A stretch of 64,000 bases of DNA from Massilia sp. ZL223 (GTDB lineage Bacteria; Pseudomonadota; Gammaproteobacteria; Burkholderiales; Burkholderiaceae_D), in the NCBI RefSeq assembly GCF_018119395.1, contig NZ_JAGPWD010000011.1, positions 1-64,000 on the forward strand, written 5' to 3'. Of the stretch, positions 29,090 through 37,778 are shown in pieces. The notes under the pieces were generated by a model that made no database searches, was not told the DNA's origin, and was given only the letters and a program-made list of their open reading frames with translations. The first letter of the stretch is position 1; every line of letters starts with the position of its first letter. A program made the translations under genes and the position numbers.

Positions 29090-29560
29090 TCAGCGACGCA
29101 CCGAGGCAACACCCCGGTTCGCCAGCACGTCGGCGCGTTCGTTGCCCGGATGGCCGTTGTGCCCGCGCACCCAGCGCCATTCGACGGCGTGCTGCTGCTG
29201 CGCCAGGTCGAGCGCCTTCCACAGGTCGTCGTTCTTGACCGGCTCCCTGGTCGAGGTCTTCCAGCCGCGCGCCTTCCAGCCGTGGATCCATTCCGAGATC
29301 CCCTTCTGGACATACTGGCTGTCGGTGTGGAGCACGACATTGCACGGGCGGTTGAGTACGCCCAGCGCCTCGATCACGGCGCGCAGCTCCATGCGGTTGT
29401 TGGTGGTATTGGTCTCGCCGCCGAAGATTTCCTTCTCGTGGCCGTTGGAGACGAGCAGCGCGCCCCATCCGCCCGTGCCCGGGTTGCCCTTGCAGGCGCC
29501 GTCCGTGAAAATCTCGACCTTGGTAAGCTTGTCTGCTGCTTTATTCTGTTCTTCGTTCAT
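29090..29560 (-). CDS. rnhA: Ribonuclease HI
   Basis: Cuts the RNA strand of RNA:DNA hybrids during replication and R-loop removal. The 156 residues match E. coli RNase HI, with the catalytic carboxylates Asp20 ([12 protein letters not shown]), Glu58 (NRMELRAV), Asp80 (HTDSQYV) and Asp144 (NERADVLA). The basic protrusion region (GWKARGWKT) is present. The ATG at 29560 overlaps the stop of the upstream methyltransferase gene (ATGA), so the pair is translationally coupled. Confidence 0.96.
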   Translation of the reverse strand: MNEEQNKAADKLTKVEIFTDGACKGNPGTGGWGALLVSNGHEKEIFGGETNTTNNRMELRAVIEALGVLNRPCNVVLHTDSQYVQKGISEWIHGWKARGWKTSTREPVKNDDLWKALDLAQQQHAVEWRWVRGHNGHPGNERADVLANRGVASVRR

Positions 29561-30324
29561 TCTCTGTTCGCGGCCGGCACTGCTTGCGGCCGCTTGCTCG
29601 TTTTCTTGTTCCATGCGGGTCCGATGATGTGCATGCCCTTGACCCGCTTGATCGCATGCACGACGTAGACCGCGCCCAGGTAGGGCCACCAGCGGCGCCC
29701 GGCGGACTCCAGCATGGAGAACCGGCTCAGCCAGTGCGCCGTCCGGCACGGCGGCGCGTAGCAGCCGAAATGGCTGCGGGTCACGCCAAGGTTCAGCAAT
29801 TTTAGCCAGTCTTTCAGCCGCGGCATAGAAATGAATTCGCCGGAGGCCGGCAGGTAGTCGTTGCGGGTGACGCGGGCCACGCCCTGGCGCATGCCCCACA
29901 GGCTGGCCGGATTGAAGCCGCAGATGATCACCTGCCCTTCCGGAATCAGGACCCGCTCGACCTCGCGCAGCACCTGGTGCGGCTCGGCAGCGAACTCCAG
30001 CACATGCGGCAGCACCACCAGGTCGATGCTCTGCGAGGCGAAGGGCAGCTCGGCGAAGTCGAGGGCGACCGCGATTTGCTTGCCGCCCGCCGCGAAGGCG
30101 AGTTCGTCCGCGGTCGAGGTGCGCGTGGCCGCCTGCCACTTGTTGGGCATGCGGTTGGCGGCCAGCGCATCCAGCTGGGGCACGCCGATCTGCAGCGCAT
30201 TGAAGCCGAAAATGTCCGCAGTCAGCTCGTCCAGGCAGGCCTGTTCGAAGGCGCGCACGTAAGCGCCCGCCTGCGATTGCAGCCAGAGGTCGAGCGCTAT
30301 AATGGATTTTTCGGCGCTGTCCAT
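29557..30324 (-). CDS. Class I SAM-dependent methyltransferase
   Basis: 255 residues with a methyltransferase type 11 core. The central [25 protein letters not shown] is split around the acidic loop and motif IV, and [15 protein letters not shown] is the post-core strand. The glycine-rich motif I is degenerate or absent at the usual place, so substrate and even activity are uncertain. In many betaproteobacteria this gene precedes rnhA, as here. ATG 30324 has an AAGGAT ribosome site. The gene is divergent from gloB with 27 bp between the starts. Confidence 0.8.
   Translation of the reverse strand: MDSAEKSIIALDLWLQSQAGAYVRAFEQACLDELTADIFGFNALQIGVPQLDALAANRMPNKWQAATRTSTADELAFAAGGKQIAVALDFAELPFASQSIDLVVLPHVLEFAAEPHQVLREVERVLIPEGQVIICGFNPASLWGMRQGVARVTRNDYLPASGEFISMPRLKDWLKLLNLGVTRSHFGCYAPPCRTAHWLSRFSMLESAGRRWWPYLGAVYVVHAIKRVKGMHIIGPAWNKKTSKRPQAVPAANRE
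30277..30303 (+). promoter_or_regulatory. Possible promoter of gloB
   Basis: A perfect -10 TATAAT (30298-30303) with TTGCAG (30277-30282) 15 bp upstream lies inside the first codons of the divergent methyltransferase gene and 48 bp before the gloB start. The short spacer weakens the call. Confidence 0.45.
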
Positions 30325-30351
30325 GCCATCCTTCTCTATACTGATCCCACC

Positions 30352-31170
30352 ATGACGAATTCGCCGAGCAAGGCCCAGGACCTCACCGTTCTCACTATAC
30401 CCGCCTTCAACGACAACTACCTCTGGCTGATCCACGACGGCGTCCATGCCGCTGTCGTCGACCCGGGCGACGCCCGGCCTATCCGCGACGCGCTCGCCGC
30501 GAACGGGCTGACCCTGACCGCCATTCTACTCACCCATCACCATGCTGACCATATCGGCGGCGTTCCCGCCCTGCTGGCGGAAGCGCCGGTGCCGGTCTAC
30601 GGCCCGCGCCACGACGGCATCGCCGAGGTCACCCATCCGCTCGACGAAGGGGACCGGATGCGGGTGCCGGGCCTGGATCTGGAGCTCGAGGTGCTGGCGG
30701 TGCCGGGCCATACGCGCGGCCACATCGCCTACGTGCGGCGCAAGGGCGACGCCGCCGAGGGCGCCAACTGGGTGTTCTGCGGCGATACCTTGTTTGCGGG
30801 AGGCTGCGGACGCCTGTTCGAGGGCACGCCGGAGCAGATGACGGCCTCGCTCGCCAAGCTGGCGGCGCTGCCTGACGATACGCTCGTGTATTGCGCGCAC
30901 GAATATACGATAGCGAACCTGCGCTTTGCCCAGGCGGTGGAGCCGGACAACCAGGCGGTGGCCTTGCGCATGCGCGATGCATCGGAACGGCGCGGCACCC
31001 GCCTGCCGACTGTGCCCTCGACGATCGGGCTGGAGCGCGGGACGAATCCCTTCCTGCGCTATACCGAGCCGGGCATCGTGCACAGCCTGGTGACGGCCGG
31101 AAGGCTGCCGGCGGGCGCGCCGCCGGTGCAGGCCTTCGCGGCCCTGAGGGAGTGGAAGAACGTGTTCTGA
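30352..31170 (+). CDS. gloB: Hydroxyacylglutathione hydrolase (glyoxalase II)
   Basis: Hydrolyses S-D-lactoylglutathione to D-lactate and glutathione, the second step of methylglyoxal detoxification. The 272 residues contain the metallo-beta-lactamase metal motif [10 protein letters not shown] (about 61-70), later ligands in [24 protein letters not shown] and AHEYT, and the C-terminal glutathione-binding part ([12 protein letters not shown]). The start at 30352 gives the conserved [12 protein letters not shown] near the N-terminus. It faces the minus-strand dnaQ group head to head and converges with aceB. Confidence 0.96.
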   Translation: MTNSPSKAQDLTVLTIPAFNDNYLWLIHDGVHAAVVDPGDARPIRDALAANGLTLTAILLTHHHADHIGGVPALLAEAPVPVYGPRHDGIAEVTHPLDEGDRMRVPGLDLELEVLAVPGHTRGHIAYVRRKGDAAEGANWVFCGDTLFAGGCGRLFEGTPEQMTASLAKLAALPDDTLVYCAHEYTIANLRFAQAVEPDNQAVALRMRDASERRGTRLPTVPSTIGLERGTNPFLRYTEPGIVHSLVTAGRLPAGAPPVQAFAALREWKNVF

Positions 31171-31177
31171 ATCACGC

Positions 31178-31205
31178 GGGATGAACGGCCAAGGCCGTTC
31201 ATCCC
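31178..31205. terminator. Hairpin between convergent gloB and aceB
   Basis: A 13-bp inverted repeat (31178-31190 with 31193-31205) lies in the 42-bp gap between the two stop codons. It has no T run, so it may be a factor-dependent or mRNA-end hairpin serving both strands. Confidence 0.55.
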
Positions 31206-31212
31206 AGGCGCA

Positions 31213-32802
31213 TCAGATTTCTTCGTACAGCGGCAGGGTCAGGAACTCGGCGAAGGTTTCCGAGGTCGACATCTGCTCGAAGATCTCGGCGGCACGCACA
31301 TAGCTCGGGTTGTCGCCGTTCGGCGCGACCTGCTTCACCTTGGCCAGTTCCTCTGGGATCATGGCGCGCACCATGTCGGCCGTGACCTTGCGGCCGTCTT
31401 CCAGCACACCCTTCGGTGTGCGGATCCACTGCCACACCTGCGAGCGGCTGATCTCGGCGGTGGCGGCGTCTTCCATCAGGTTGTGGATCGGGACGCAGCC
31501 GTTACCGGCCAGCCAGGCGCCCAGGTAGTGGATGCCGACGTTGATGTTGTAGCGCAGGCCGTCTTCGGTGATCGGGGTCTCGGGCTTGAAGTCCAGCAGT
31601 TCCCTGGCCGTGACTTCGACGTCCGGACGCTGCTTGTCGATCTGGTTCGGACGGTCGCCCAGCACCTTGGTAAATTCGGTCATGGCCAGCTCCACCAGGC
31701 CCGGGTGTGCGACCCAGCCGCCGTCGTAGCCGTCGCTCGCGTCGCGCGCCTTGTCGCTGCGCACGCCGCCCATCGCGACTTCGTTCTTGGCCGGGTCGTT
31801 CTTGATCGGGATCAGGGCCGCCATGCCGCCGATCGCCGGCGCGCCGCGCTTGTGGCAGGTCTTGAGCAGCAGCAGCGCGTAGGCGCGCATGAAGGGCGAG
31901 GTCATGGTGACCTTGGCGCGGTCGGCCAGGCAGAAGTCCTTGTCCAGCTTGAACTTCTTGATGCACGAGAAGATGTAGTCCCAGCGGCCCGCATTCAGGC
32001 CGGCGCTGTGCTCGCGCAGCTCGTACAGGATCTCGTCCATTTCGAAGGCGGCGAGGATGGTCTCGATCAGCACGGTGGCCTTGATCGTGCCTTGCGGCAG
32101 GCCCAGTTCGTTCTGGGTCATGACGAAGATGTCGTTCCACAGGCGCGCCTCGAGGTGCGACTCCATCTTCGGCAGGTAGAAGTAAGGGCCGGCGCCGCGC
32201 GCCAGCTGCTCCTTGGCGTTGTGGAACATGAAGAGCGCGAAGTCGAAGATGCCGCCCGAGACGCGCTTGCCGTCGACCAGCACGTGCTTCTCGTCCAGGT
32301 GCCAGCCGCGCGGGCGCACCACCAGGGTGGCGACCTTGTCGTTCAGCTTGTAGGTCTTGCCGTTCTGCTCGAGCGAGATGGTCTTGCGCACGGCGTCCAT
32401 CATGTTGATCTGGCCGGTGAGCTGGTTGTCCCAGTTCGGGGTGTTCGAATCCTCGAAGTCGGTCATGTAGCTGTCGGCGCCCGAGTTCAGCGCATTGATG
32501 ACCATCTTGCGCTCGACCGGGCCGGTGATTTCGACGCGGCGGCATTCGAGGGCCTTCGGAATCGGGGCGATCTTCCAGTCGCTTGTGCGGATGTGGGCGG
32601 TATCCGGACGGAAGTCCGGACGCTCGCCGGCGTCCAGGCGGCGGGCGCGCTCGGCGCGGGCCGCCAGCAGCTCCTGGCGGCGCGGCTCGAAGGCGCGCGA
32701 CAGCTTGGCGACGAGTTCGAGTGCCTGCGGCGTGAGGATCTGTTCGTACCCGGGCTTGATCTCGGCCCGGATTTCCATACCGGCGGGGGTGGCGATGGTC
32801 AT
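31213..32802 (-). CDS. aceB: Malate synthase A
   Basis: Condenses glyoxylate with acetyl-CoA to malate in the glyoxylate shunt. The 529 residues match the A-type enzyme. The active-site region [17 protein letters not shown] (about 150-166), the [17 protein letters not shown] segment and [12 protein letters not shown] are intact. Isocitrate lyase is not in the window. A LysR regulator starts 164 bp away on the opposite strand, and within that gap ATAC-N6-GTAT at 32881-32894 is a possible control site. The gene converges with gloB. Confidence 0.96.
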   Translation of the reverse strand: MTIATPAGMEIRAEIKPGYEQILTPQALELVAKLSRAFEPRRQELLAARAERARRLDAGERPDFRPDTAHIRTSDWKIAPIPKALECRRVEITGPVERKMVINALNSGADSYMTDFEDSNTPNWDNQLTGQINMMDAVRKTISLEQNGKTYKLNDKVATLVVRPRGWHLDEKHVLVDGKRVSGGIFDFALFMFHNAKEQLARGAGPYFYLPKMESHLEARLWNDIFVMTQNELGLPQGTIKATVLIETILAAFEMDEILYELREHSAGLNAGRWDYIFSCIKKFKLDKDFCLADRAKVTMTSPFMRAYALLLLKTCHKRGAPAIGGMAALIPIKNDPAKNEVAMGGVRSDKARDASDGYDGGWVAHPGLVELAMTEFTKVLGDRPNQIDKQRPDVEVTARELLDFKPETPITEDGLRYNINVGIHYLGAWLAGNGCVPIHNLMEDAATAEISRSQVWQWIRTPKGVLEDGRKVTADMVRAMIPEELAKVKQVAPNGDNPSYVRAAEIFEQMSTSETFAEFLTLPLYEEI

Positions 32803-32966
32803 ACTTGACTCCTGGATGAAAGAAAAAAATCTTTTGCAAACTGCCAGATCAAGCCAGTCTACACCGGCTTGGCGTTTGTCATACCTTCAAGTATATTCAC
32901 CAGAACATAGCTAAACGATACAATTTCTCACTACATCTGTGCGTTTTTGATAGGTAATCAGAAGAG

Positions 32967-33872
32967 ATGGACAAGTTCAGGCAGATCGAGACCTTCGTCG
33001 AAGTGGTGGCGCGCGGCAGCTTGTCGGCCGCGGCGCGCGCGGAAGGCATTGCCCCGGCCATGATCGGGCGCAGGCTCGACGCGCTGGAAGCGCGCCTCGG
33101 CGTCAAGCTGCTGCAGCGGACCACGCGCAAGCTGGTCCTGACCGACGAAGGCGCGGCCTTCCTCGAAGATTGCCAGCGTATCCTCGACGAACTGGACGAG
33201 GCCGAGAACGCGGCCTCGGAACGCAGCGCGCGCGCCACCGGCCATCTGCTGGTGTCGGCCCCGGCGGGCTTCGGCCGCCAGCACGTGGCGCCCTTGCTGC
33301 CCTCCTTCCTGGCCGAGCATCGCGAGGTCACCGTCAACCTGAACCTGAACGACCGGGTGGTCGATGTGGTGGGCGAAGGCGTGGACGTGGCGATCCGCAT
33401 CGCCAGCCTCAACGACTCGAGCCTGGTGGGCGTGAAGCTCGCGGACAACCACCGCGTCGTGGTGGCCACGCCGGCCTACCTCAAGCGCCATGGCAGGCCC
33501 CAGGCCCTCGCCGACCTGGCGCGCCACAACTGCCTGGCGATCAGCAGCGAAGGCAGCCAGCGCGGCTGGACCTTCCTCGACAAGGGCAAGCCGGTGACGC
33601 TCAAGGTAGGCGGAAACATGGTGTGCAACGACGGCGCGGTGCTGCACGCCTGGGCGCTGGCCGGCAAGGGACTGGCCTGGCGCTCGATGTGGGAAGTGGG
33701 CGGACAGATCGCCAGCGGCGAACTCTGTACGGTACTCGACGAATACGCTGCGCCGGGCAACGATATCTATGCGGTCTTTGCGCAGCGCCGGCATTTGCCC
33801 TTGCGCATCAGGACCTTCGTCGATTTCCTGCGCCGCTCTTACGCGCAGCCGGACTATTGGCGGCACCGGTGA
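32967..33872 (+). CDS. LysR-family transcriptional regulator
   Basis: 301 residues with an N-terminal winged HTH (about 3-62: FVEVVARGSLSAAARAEGI and RRLDALEARLGVKLLQR) and a substrate-binding domain (about 90-295) with the VDVAIRI and LVSAPAG segments of the family. The effector is unknown. Divergence from aceB suggests it controls the glyoxylate shunt gene and itself, the usual LysR arrangement; this is inferred from position. Downstream lies a pair of REP-like sequences. Confidence 0.92.
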   Translation: MDKFRQIETFVEVVARGSLSAAARAEGIAPAMIGRRLDALEARLGVKLLQRTTRKLVLTDEGAAFLEDCQRILDELDEAENAASERSARATGHLLVSAPAGFGRQHVAPLLPSFLAEHREVTVNLNLNDRVVDVVGEGVDVAIRIASLNDSSLVGVKLADNHRVVVATPAYLKRHGRPQALADLARHNCLAISSEGSQRGWTFLDKGKPVTLKVGGNMVCNDGAVLHAWALAGKGLAWRSMWEVGGQIASGELCTVLDEYAAPGNDIYAVFAQRRHLPLRIRTFVDFLRRSYAQPDYWRHR

Positions 33873-33888
33873 CGCCGAGCTGGCCGTA

Positions 33889-33908
33889 GGGTTGGCGGCT
33901 ATGCCGCC
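33889..33908 (+). repeat. REP-like element, copy 1
   Basis: A 20-base unit of the form GGGTTGGCGGCTNNGCCGCC, here with AT in the variable pair, able to form a GGCGGC/GCCGCC hairpin. It is paired in opposite orientation with copy 2 at 33961-33980, as in bacterial REP doublets. A third copy is at 44666-44685. Confidence 0.7.
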
Positions 33909-33960
33909 GGCGCGTTCCACACATGTCCGCACGGCCACGCGAGCGCTGGTTAAACGCGTC

Positions 33961-33980
33961 GGCGGCGGAGCCGCCAACCC
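33961..33980 (-). repeat. REP-like element, copy 2
   Basis: On minus it reads as the same 20-base unit, with CC in the variable pair. It is inverted relative to copy 1, with 52 bp between them, all in the space between the LysR gene and cspA. Confidence 0.7.
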
Positions 33981-34012
33981 AAGCGGCGCCCGATCGCGCA
34001 ATGCGTACAGGC

Positions 34013-34043
34013 AAAAAAAATCCCCGGCAATTCCGGGGATTTT
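34013..34043 (-). terminator. cspA terminator
   Basis: On minus an 11-bp stem (34033-34043 with 34017-34027) closes on a 5-base loop and runs into eight Ts, 28 bp past the cspA stop. Confidence 0.9.
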
Positions 34044-34071
34044 GTGGATCGCAGCGTATGCGATCAGTGCA

Positions 34072-34275
34072 TTACAGCGGCTGGATGTTCGCTGCTTGCT
34101 TGCCCTTCGGGCCGGTGGTCACGTCGAACGAGACGCGCTGGTTTTCCTGCAGCGACTTGAAGCCGGCGCTCTGGATAGCCGAGAAGTGCGCGAACAGATC
34201 TTCGCCGCCTTCATCCGGGGTGATGAAGCCGAAACCCTTCGAATCATTGAACCATTTTACGATGCCAGTTGCCAT
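34072..34275 (-). CDS. cspA: Cold-shock protein (CspA family)
   Basis: A 67-residue single cold-shock domain that binds single-stranded RNA/DNA as an RNA chaperone. RNP1 is KGFGFI and RNP2 is DLFAHF; the N-terminal [10 protein letters not shown] is canonical. It is monocistronic, with its own strong terminator. A TATAAT lies about 113 bp upstream, implying a 5' leader of about 100 bases; long leaders are typical of cold-regulated csp mRNAs. Which paralogue of the family it is cannot be said. Confidence 0.96.
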   Translation of the reverse strand: MATGIVKWFNDSKGFGFITPDEGGEDLFAHFSAIQSAGFKSLQENQRVSFDVTTGPKGKQAANIQPL

Positions 34276-34594
34276 TACAATTTCCTATTTCAGTTAAGTT
34301 GGGCTTGCGCCCGTTTAAGATCGTTTGAAGAAGCAAGAAAGGAATGACAGACAGACTGCACTACTACCTCGAACCCAACGATCCCGTATTATACCGAATA
34401 AAAACAGGGTATGCCCTATTCGTGAAATAAAAAATCGAAGAACCCGCAACATTCCGCAAATCAACGAATTGGCGCGGCGATTTTTTATATTCGGCTTTAC
34501 GTGAATATAGGGGAATGAGCAGGCCAAATGTTTGCGCTGAATCAAATTTGGCCGGATAGGACACTTGCGCGGCGGCCTTGCGCCGCCGCGGGTT
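34276..34594. other. cspA leader and AT-rich upstream region
   Basis: This 319-bp stretch between the Hpt gene and cspA is markedly poorer in GC than its surroundings. It holds the inferred cspA promoter (34388-34415) and leader. An 8-bp GC hairpin (34568-34575 with 34583-34590) lies just after the Hpt stop. Short open frames in it lack ribosome sites and I do not call them. Confidence 0.5.
34388..34415 (-). promoter_or_regulatory. Probable cspA promoter
   Basis: On minus a perfect -10 TATAAT (34388-34393) lies in the AT-rich region, with a weak -35 candidate GGCATA (34410-34415). Transcription from it would give a leader of about 105 bases before the cspA ATG. Confidence 0.5.
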
Positions 34595-34945
34595 TCAGCT
34601 AAGCGATTTCGGATCGCGCCGCGCGTCGAGGATGAAGCGCTCCAGCTCGCCGAGCCAGTCCTGCCAGTCCGCAGCCGCCACCGACTCGAAGGTCTGCAGC
34701 ACGCGCAGGCGCTGCTCGAGGGTGCGTGCATGCTGGCCCAGGCCGCGGTAGCCGAAGGTGGCGGCGGAGCCGGCCACCGTGTGCAGCATGGCCTGCAGTT
34801 CGCCGGCCGCCTCGGCCGGCGCGGCCGGGTCGAGCTGGCCGGCCAGCATGGCGAGGCGGTCCAGCGTGCCCGGCAGCGTACTGGCGAACTTGTCGTTCAG
34901 CGCGGCCAGGCGCGCGAAGAACTGCTGGTCGGCCGGATGCGCCAT
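34595..34945 (-). CDS. Stand-alone Hpt (histidine phosphotransfer) domain protein
   Basis: 116 residues forming one Hpt four-helix bundle. The phospho-acceptor histidine lies in MLHTVAGSAATFGY (about residue 57), with the small residues after it that the fold needs. It probably relays phosphate between a hybrid kinase and a response regulator; the MHYT hybrid kinase at 25837-27810 and the receiver protein at 42389-44656 are possible partners, but nothing proves it. It starts 18 bp after the upp stop on the same strand, an unusual pairing. Confidence 0.82.
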   Translation of the reverse strand: MAHPADQQFFARLAALNDKFASTLPGTLDRLAMLAGQLDPAAPAEAAGELQAMLHTVAGSAATFGYRGLGQHARTLEQRLRVLQTFESVAAADWQDWLGELERFILDARRDPKSLS

Positions 34946-34962
34946 CGCCTCGCCCTGCCGCC

Positions 34963-35613
34963 TTACTTGGTGCCGAAGATGCGGTCGCCCGCGTCGCCCA
35001 GGCCCGGCACGATGTAGGCGTCGTCGTTCAGGTGCGAGTCGAGCGAAGCCACGTACACCTTCACGTTCGGATGCGCCTTCTGGAACACCGCGATGCCTTC
35101 CGGCGCGGCCACCAGGGCCAGGAACAGGATCTGCTCGTCCGGCACGCCGCGCTTCTTGAGCACGTCGACGGCATGCACCGCCGAATTGCCGGTGGCGACC
35201 ATCGGGTCGCACAGGATGAAGGTACGGTCGGTCACGTCCGGCAGGCGCACCAGGTATTCGACCGGCTCATGGGTGTCCGGGTCGCGGAACACGCCGATGT
35301 GGCCGACGCGCGCCGACGGCACCAGTTCCAGCAGGCCGTCGCTCATGCCGATGCCGGCGCGCAGGATCGGCACCACGGCCAGCTTCTTGCCCGCGATGAC
35401 CGGCGCATCGATGGTGACCAGCGGGGTGGTGATCTGGCGCGTGGTCAGCGGCAGGTCGCGCGTGATCTCGTAGCCCATCAGGAGCGTGATCTCGCGCAGC
35501 AGCTCGCGGAAGGTGCGGGTCGAGGTGTCGTGCTCGCGCATGTGCGACAGCTTGTGCTGGATCAGCGGGTGGTTCAGGATGAACAGGTTCGGAAAACGCG
35601 GGTCTTGTTTCAT
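34963..35613 (-). CDS. upp: Uracil phosphoribosyltransferase
   Basis: Makes UMP from uracil and PRPP for pyrimidine salvage. The 216 residues carry [15 protein letters not shown]-type loop I ([13 protein letters not shown]), the PRPP-binding [18 protein letters not shown] and a C-terminal uracil-binding [15 protein letters not shown] 35613 gives the family N-terminus ([13 protein letters not shown]). A good sigma-70 promoter lies 55 bp upstream. The Hpt gene follows at once. Confidence 0.96.
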   Translation of the reverse strand: MKQDPRFPNLFILNHPLIQHKLSHMREHDTSTRTFRELLREITLLMGYEITRDLPLTTRQITTPLVTIDAPVIAGKKLAVVPILRAGIGMSDGLLELVPSARVGHIGVFRDPDTHEPVEYLVRLPDVTDRTFILCDPMVATGNSAVHAVDVLKKRGVPDEQILFLALVAAPEGIAVFQKAHPNVKVYVASLDSHLNDDAYIVPGLGDAGDRIFGTK

Positions 35614-35667
35614 GGTCGGCTTGGAAGGTCGGTGTAAAGCTGAGGCGGTTCGCTCAATGTGCGCAGC

Positions 35668-35696
35668 ATTATCCCAGCCGCGCGGCCCTTTGTCGA
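35668..35696 (-). promoter_or_regulatory. Sigma-70 promoter of upp
   Basis: On minus, -35 TCGACA (35691-35696), a 17-bp spacer and -10 GATAAT (35668-35673) each match consensus at five of six bases. The expected start site is near 35661, about 48 bases before the upp ATG. Confidence 0.65.
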
Positions 35697-35742
35697 AGAA
35701 ATAATTGTGGCGGGTGCGCCGGAGCGCCGCCGCCAGCCGCCT

Positions 35743-37437
35743 TCAAACCGGCAGCGCCCGCTCCAGGATCGCCGCGCAGTCCGTCCCGCCCGGCAGCCGC
35801 CCGAAGGCGCCGCCGACGTCCTGCGCAATGCGCGAGGTGACGAAGGCGCCGGCCACGAAAGGCGGCGCATGGCGCAGCAGCAGTGCGCCCTGGACCGCCA
35901 GCACCAGCCGCTCGGCCAGCTTGCGGGCGCCGAATTCGTCCTGCACCCTGGCCGGCAGCTCGTCCAGCAGGCGCCCGGCGTAGGCGGCGAAGCGCGCATC
36001 CAGTCCCGCCGCCGGCATCAGCTCGGCCGCCAGGGCCTCGCGCGCCGCCGAGGGCGACTTGCCGATCGCGCGCAGTACGTCCAGGCACATGACGTTGCCC
36101 GAGCCCTCCCAGATCGAATTCACCGGGAATTCGCGGTACAGCCTGGCCAGCGGGCCGTCTTCGACATAGCCGTTGCCGCCCATGACTTCCATCGCCTCGG
36201 CGCCGAACACGGGGCCGCGCTTGCAGATCCAGTACTTGCCGGCCGGGGTCAGGATGCGGGCCAGCAGCGCCTGCTGCGGATCGTCCAGCTGGTCGTAGCA
36301 GCGCGCCAGGCGCAGCGCGAAGGCCGTCGCCGCTTCCGATTCCAGCGCCAGGTCGGCCAGCACGTTCTGCATCAGGGGCTGCTCGGCCAGCTTGCGCCCG
36401 AAGGCAGCGCGGCCGCGGGCGTGATGCAGCGCGTGGCACAGGGCCGCGCGCATGATGCCGGCGCTGCCCAGCACACAGTCGAGGCGGGTGTGGCTGCCCA
36501 TTTCGAGGATGGTCGGGATGCCCCGCCCAGGCTGGCCGATCATCCAGCCGACCGCGTCCTGGAACTCGACTTCGGACGAGGCGTTCGAGCGGTTGCCCAG
36601 CTTGTCCTTGAGGCGCTGCACCCGGATCGCATTGCGGCTGCCGTCGGGCAGGAAGCGCGGCACAAAGAAGCAGGACAGGCCCGCGCTGCCCTCCTCGTCC
36701 AGTTGCGCCAGGATCAGGTGGGCGTCCGACTGCGGCACCGAGAAGAACCATTTGTGGCCGACGATGCGGTAGGCGCCCTCGCCTTCCTCGCCGAAGCGCG
36801 CCTGCGCTTCCGACGGCGGCATCTGCGCGGCGCGGGTGGTATTGGCGCGCACGTCGGTGCCGCCCTGCTTCTCGGTCATGCCCATGCCGATCAGGGCGCC
36901 GCGCTTCTGCTCGACCGGCAGCGAACGGGGATCGTAGTCGCGCGACAGGATCTTGGGCAGCCATGTGGCCGCGATGCGCGGATGGCGGCGCAGCGCGGGC
37001 ACCGAGGCATAGGTCATGGTGACCGGGCACTGGGCCCCGTTCTCGAGCTGGCCGAACAGCAGGTACTGGGCCGCGCGCGCCACCTGGGCGCCCGGTCCGG
37101 CCTCCAGCCAGGGGGCCGCATGGGCGCCGGCGCCGATCATCATGCCCATCAGCTGGTGCCAGGCCGGATGGAACTCGACCTCGTCGACGCGCTTGCCGCT
37201 GCGGTCGTAGGCCACCAGGCGCGGCCCGTGCACATTGGCGAGGCGCGCCAGCTCCTGCGCCTCCGCGCTGCCGAGCCTTGCGCCGAGCGTTTCCAGCGCC
37301 GGCGCGGCCAAGCCGCCGCCCTCGCGCCGCAGCCCTTCCCGCAGGGCCGGGTCGCAGGCGTACAGGTTGGCCCCGACGAAAGGCGGCGCCTGGTTGAATA
37401 CCTCATGGGTATCGAAAGCCGTAAGCCGGGTGTCCAT
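35743..37437 (-). CDS. aidB: AidB-like acyl-CoA dehydrogenase
   Basis: Flavoprotein of 564 residues in the acyl-CoA dehydrogenase superfamily, with the N-terminal extension (NQAPPFVGANLYACDPALREGL) specific to AidB. FAD-binding segments are visible (GMGMTEKQGGTDVRANT; later GAEAMEVMGGNGYVEDGPLARLYRE). E. coli AidB (541 residues) is part of the adaptive response to DNA alkylation and binds DNA; no ada or alkB gene is nearby. The ATG has a GAGGAGA ribosome site. It is likely monocistronic. A general isovaleryl-CoA dehydrogenase role is a less likely alternative. Confidence 0.88.
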   Translation of the reverse strand: MDTRLTAFDTHEVFNQAPPFVGANLYACDPALREGLRREGGGLAAPALETLGARLGSAEAQELARLANVHGPRLVAYDRSGKRVDEVEFHPAWHQLMGMMIGAGAHAAPWLEAGPGAQVARAAQYLLFGQLENGAQCPVTMTYASVPALRRHPRIAATWLPKILSRDYDPRSLPVEQKRGALIGMGMTEKQGGTDVRANTTRAAQMPPSEAQARFGEEGEGAYRIVGHKWFFSVPQSDAHLILAQLDEEGSAGLSCFFVPRFLPDGSRNAIRVQRLKDKLGNRSNASSEVEFQDAVGWMIGQPGRGIPTILEMGSHTRLDCVLGSAGIMRAALCHALHHARGRAAFGRKLAEQPLMQNVLADLALESEAATAFALRLARCYDQLDDPQQALLARILTPAGKYWICKRGPVFGAEAMEVMGGNGYVEDGPLARLYREFPVNSIWEGSGNVMCLDVLRAIGKSPSAAREALAAELMPAAGLDARFAAYAGRLLDELPARVQDEFGARKLAERLVLAVQGALLLRHAPPFVAGAFVTSRIAQDVGGAFGRLPGGTDCAAILERALPV

Positions 37438-37778
37438 CAGTGTCTCCTCACTGTTGCTTAGGCGTCGAGCCCTTTTTTTTTAAAGTGATGTTGCATGTAA
37501 GCATCAAACTCACCAACTGTCATTTTCTACTCAGCAAGAATAGGCGACAATGATGGCGTACGTACGCTTATCTATCCGACAAGCAGGCTAGCGCAAACGT
37601 TCATGCGTGGCAAGCCGCCTGTTCCAGCGCAAATCTCCGCTCAATGAGGCCAAGGCTTGTGTTTTTTAATGCCTTTTGGAATCTTTCGGTGATAGAGTCG
37701 CATGAGGTTTGGTAGACTTGCACGGTTTTGGACGGCATGTCGTGCACGTGCCAGCGATCAGAAGGCAACTATTTAACG
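37438..37778. other. Intergenic region between divergent aidB and GGDEF-EAL genes
   Basis: This 341-bp stretch contains the upstream regions of both genes. It is AT-richer than the coding DNA around it. I find no convincing promoter pair, RNA gene or coding frame. The frame of the downstream protein is open from 37728, but an in-frame ATG at 37779 begins the likely protein. Confidence 0.45.

Noticed and set aside
32881-32894. LysR box before aceB
   Set aside because: ATAC-N6-GTAT has the symmetry but not the T-N11-A spacing of a classical LysR site, so it is only mentioned under aceB.
34364-34564. Short open frame on minus upstream of cspA
   Set aside because: It lies in AT-rich leader/promoter DNA containing a TATAAT, has no ribosome site and has no recognisable protein features.
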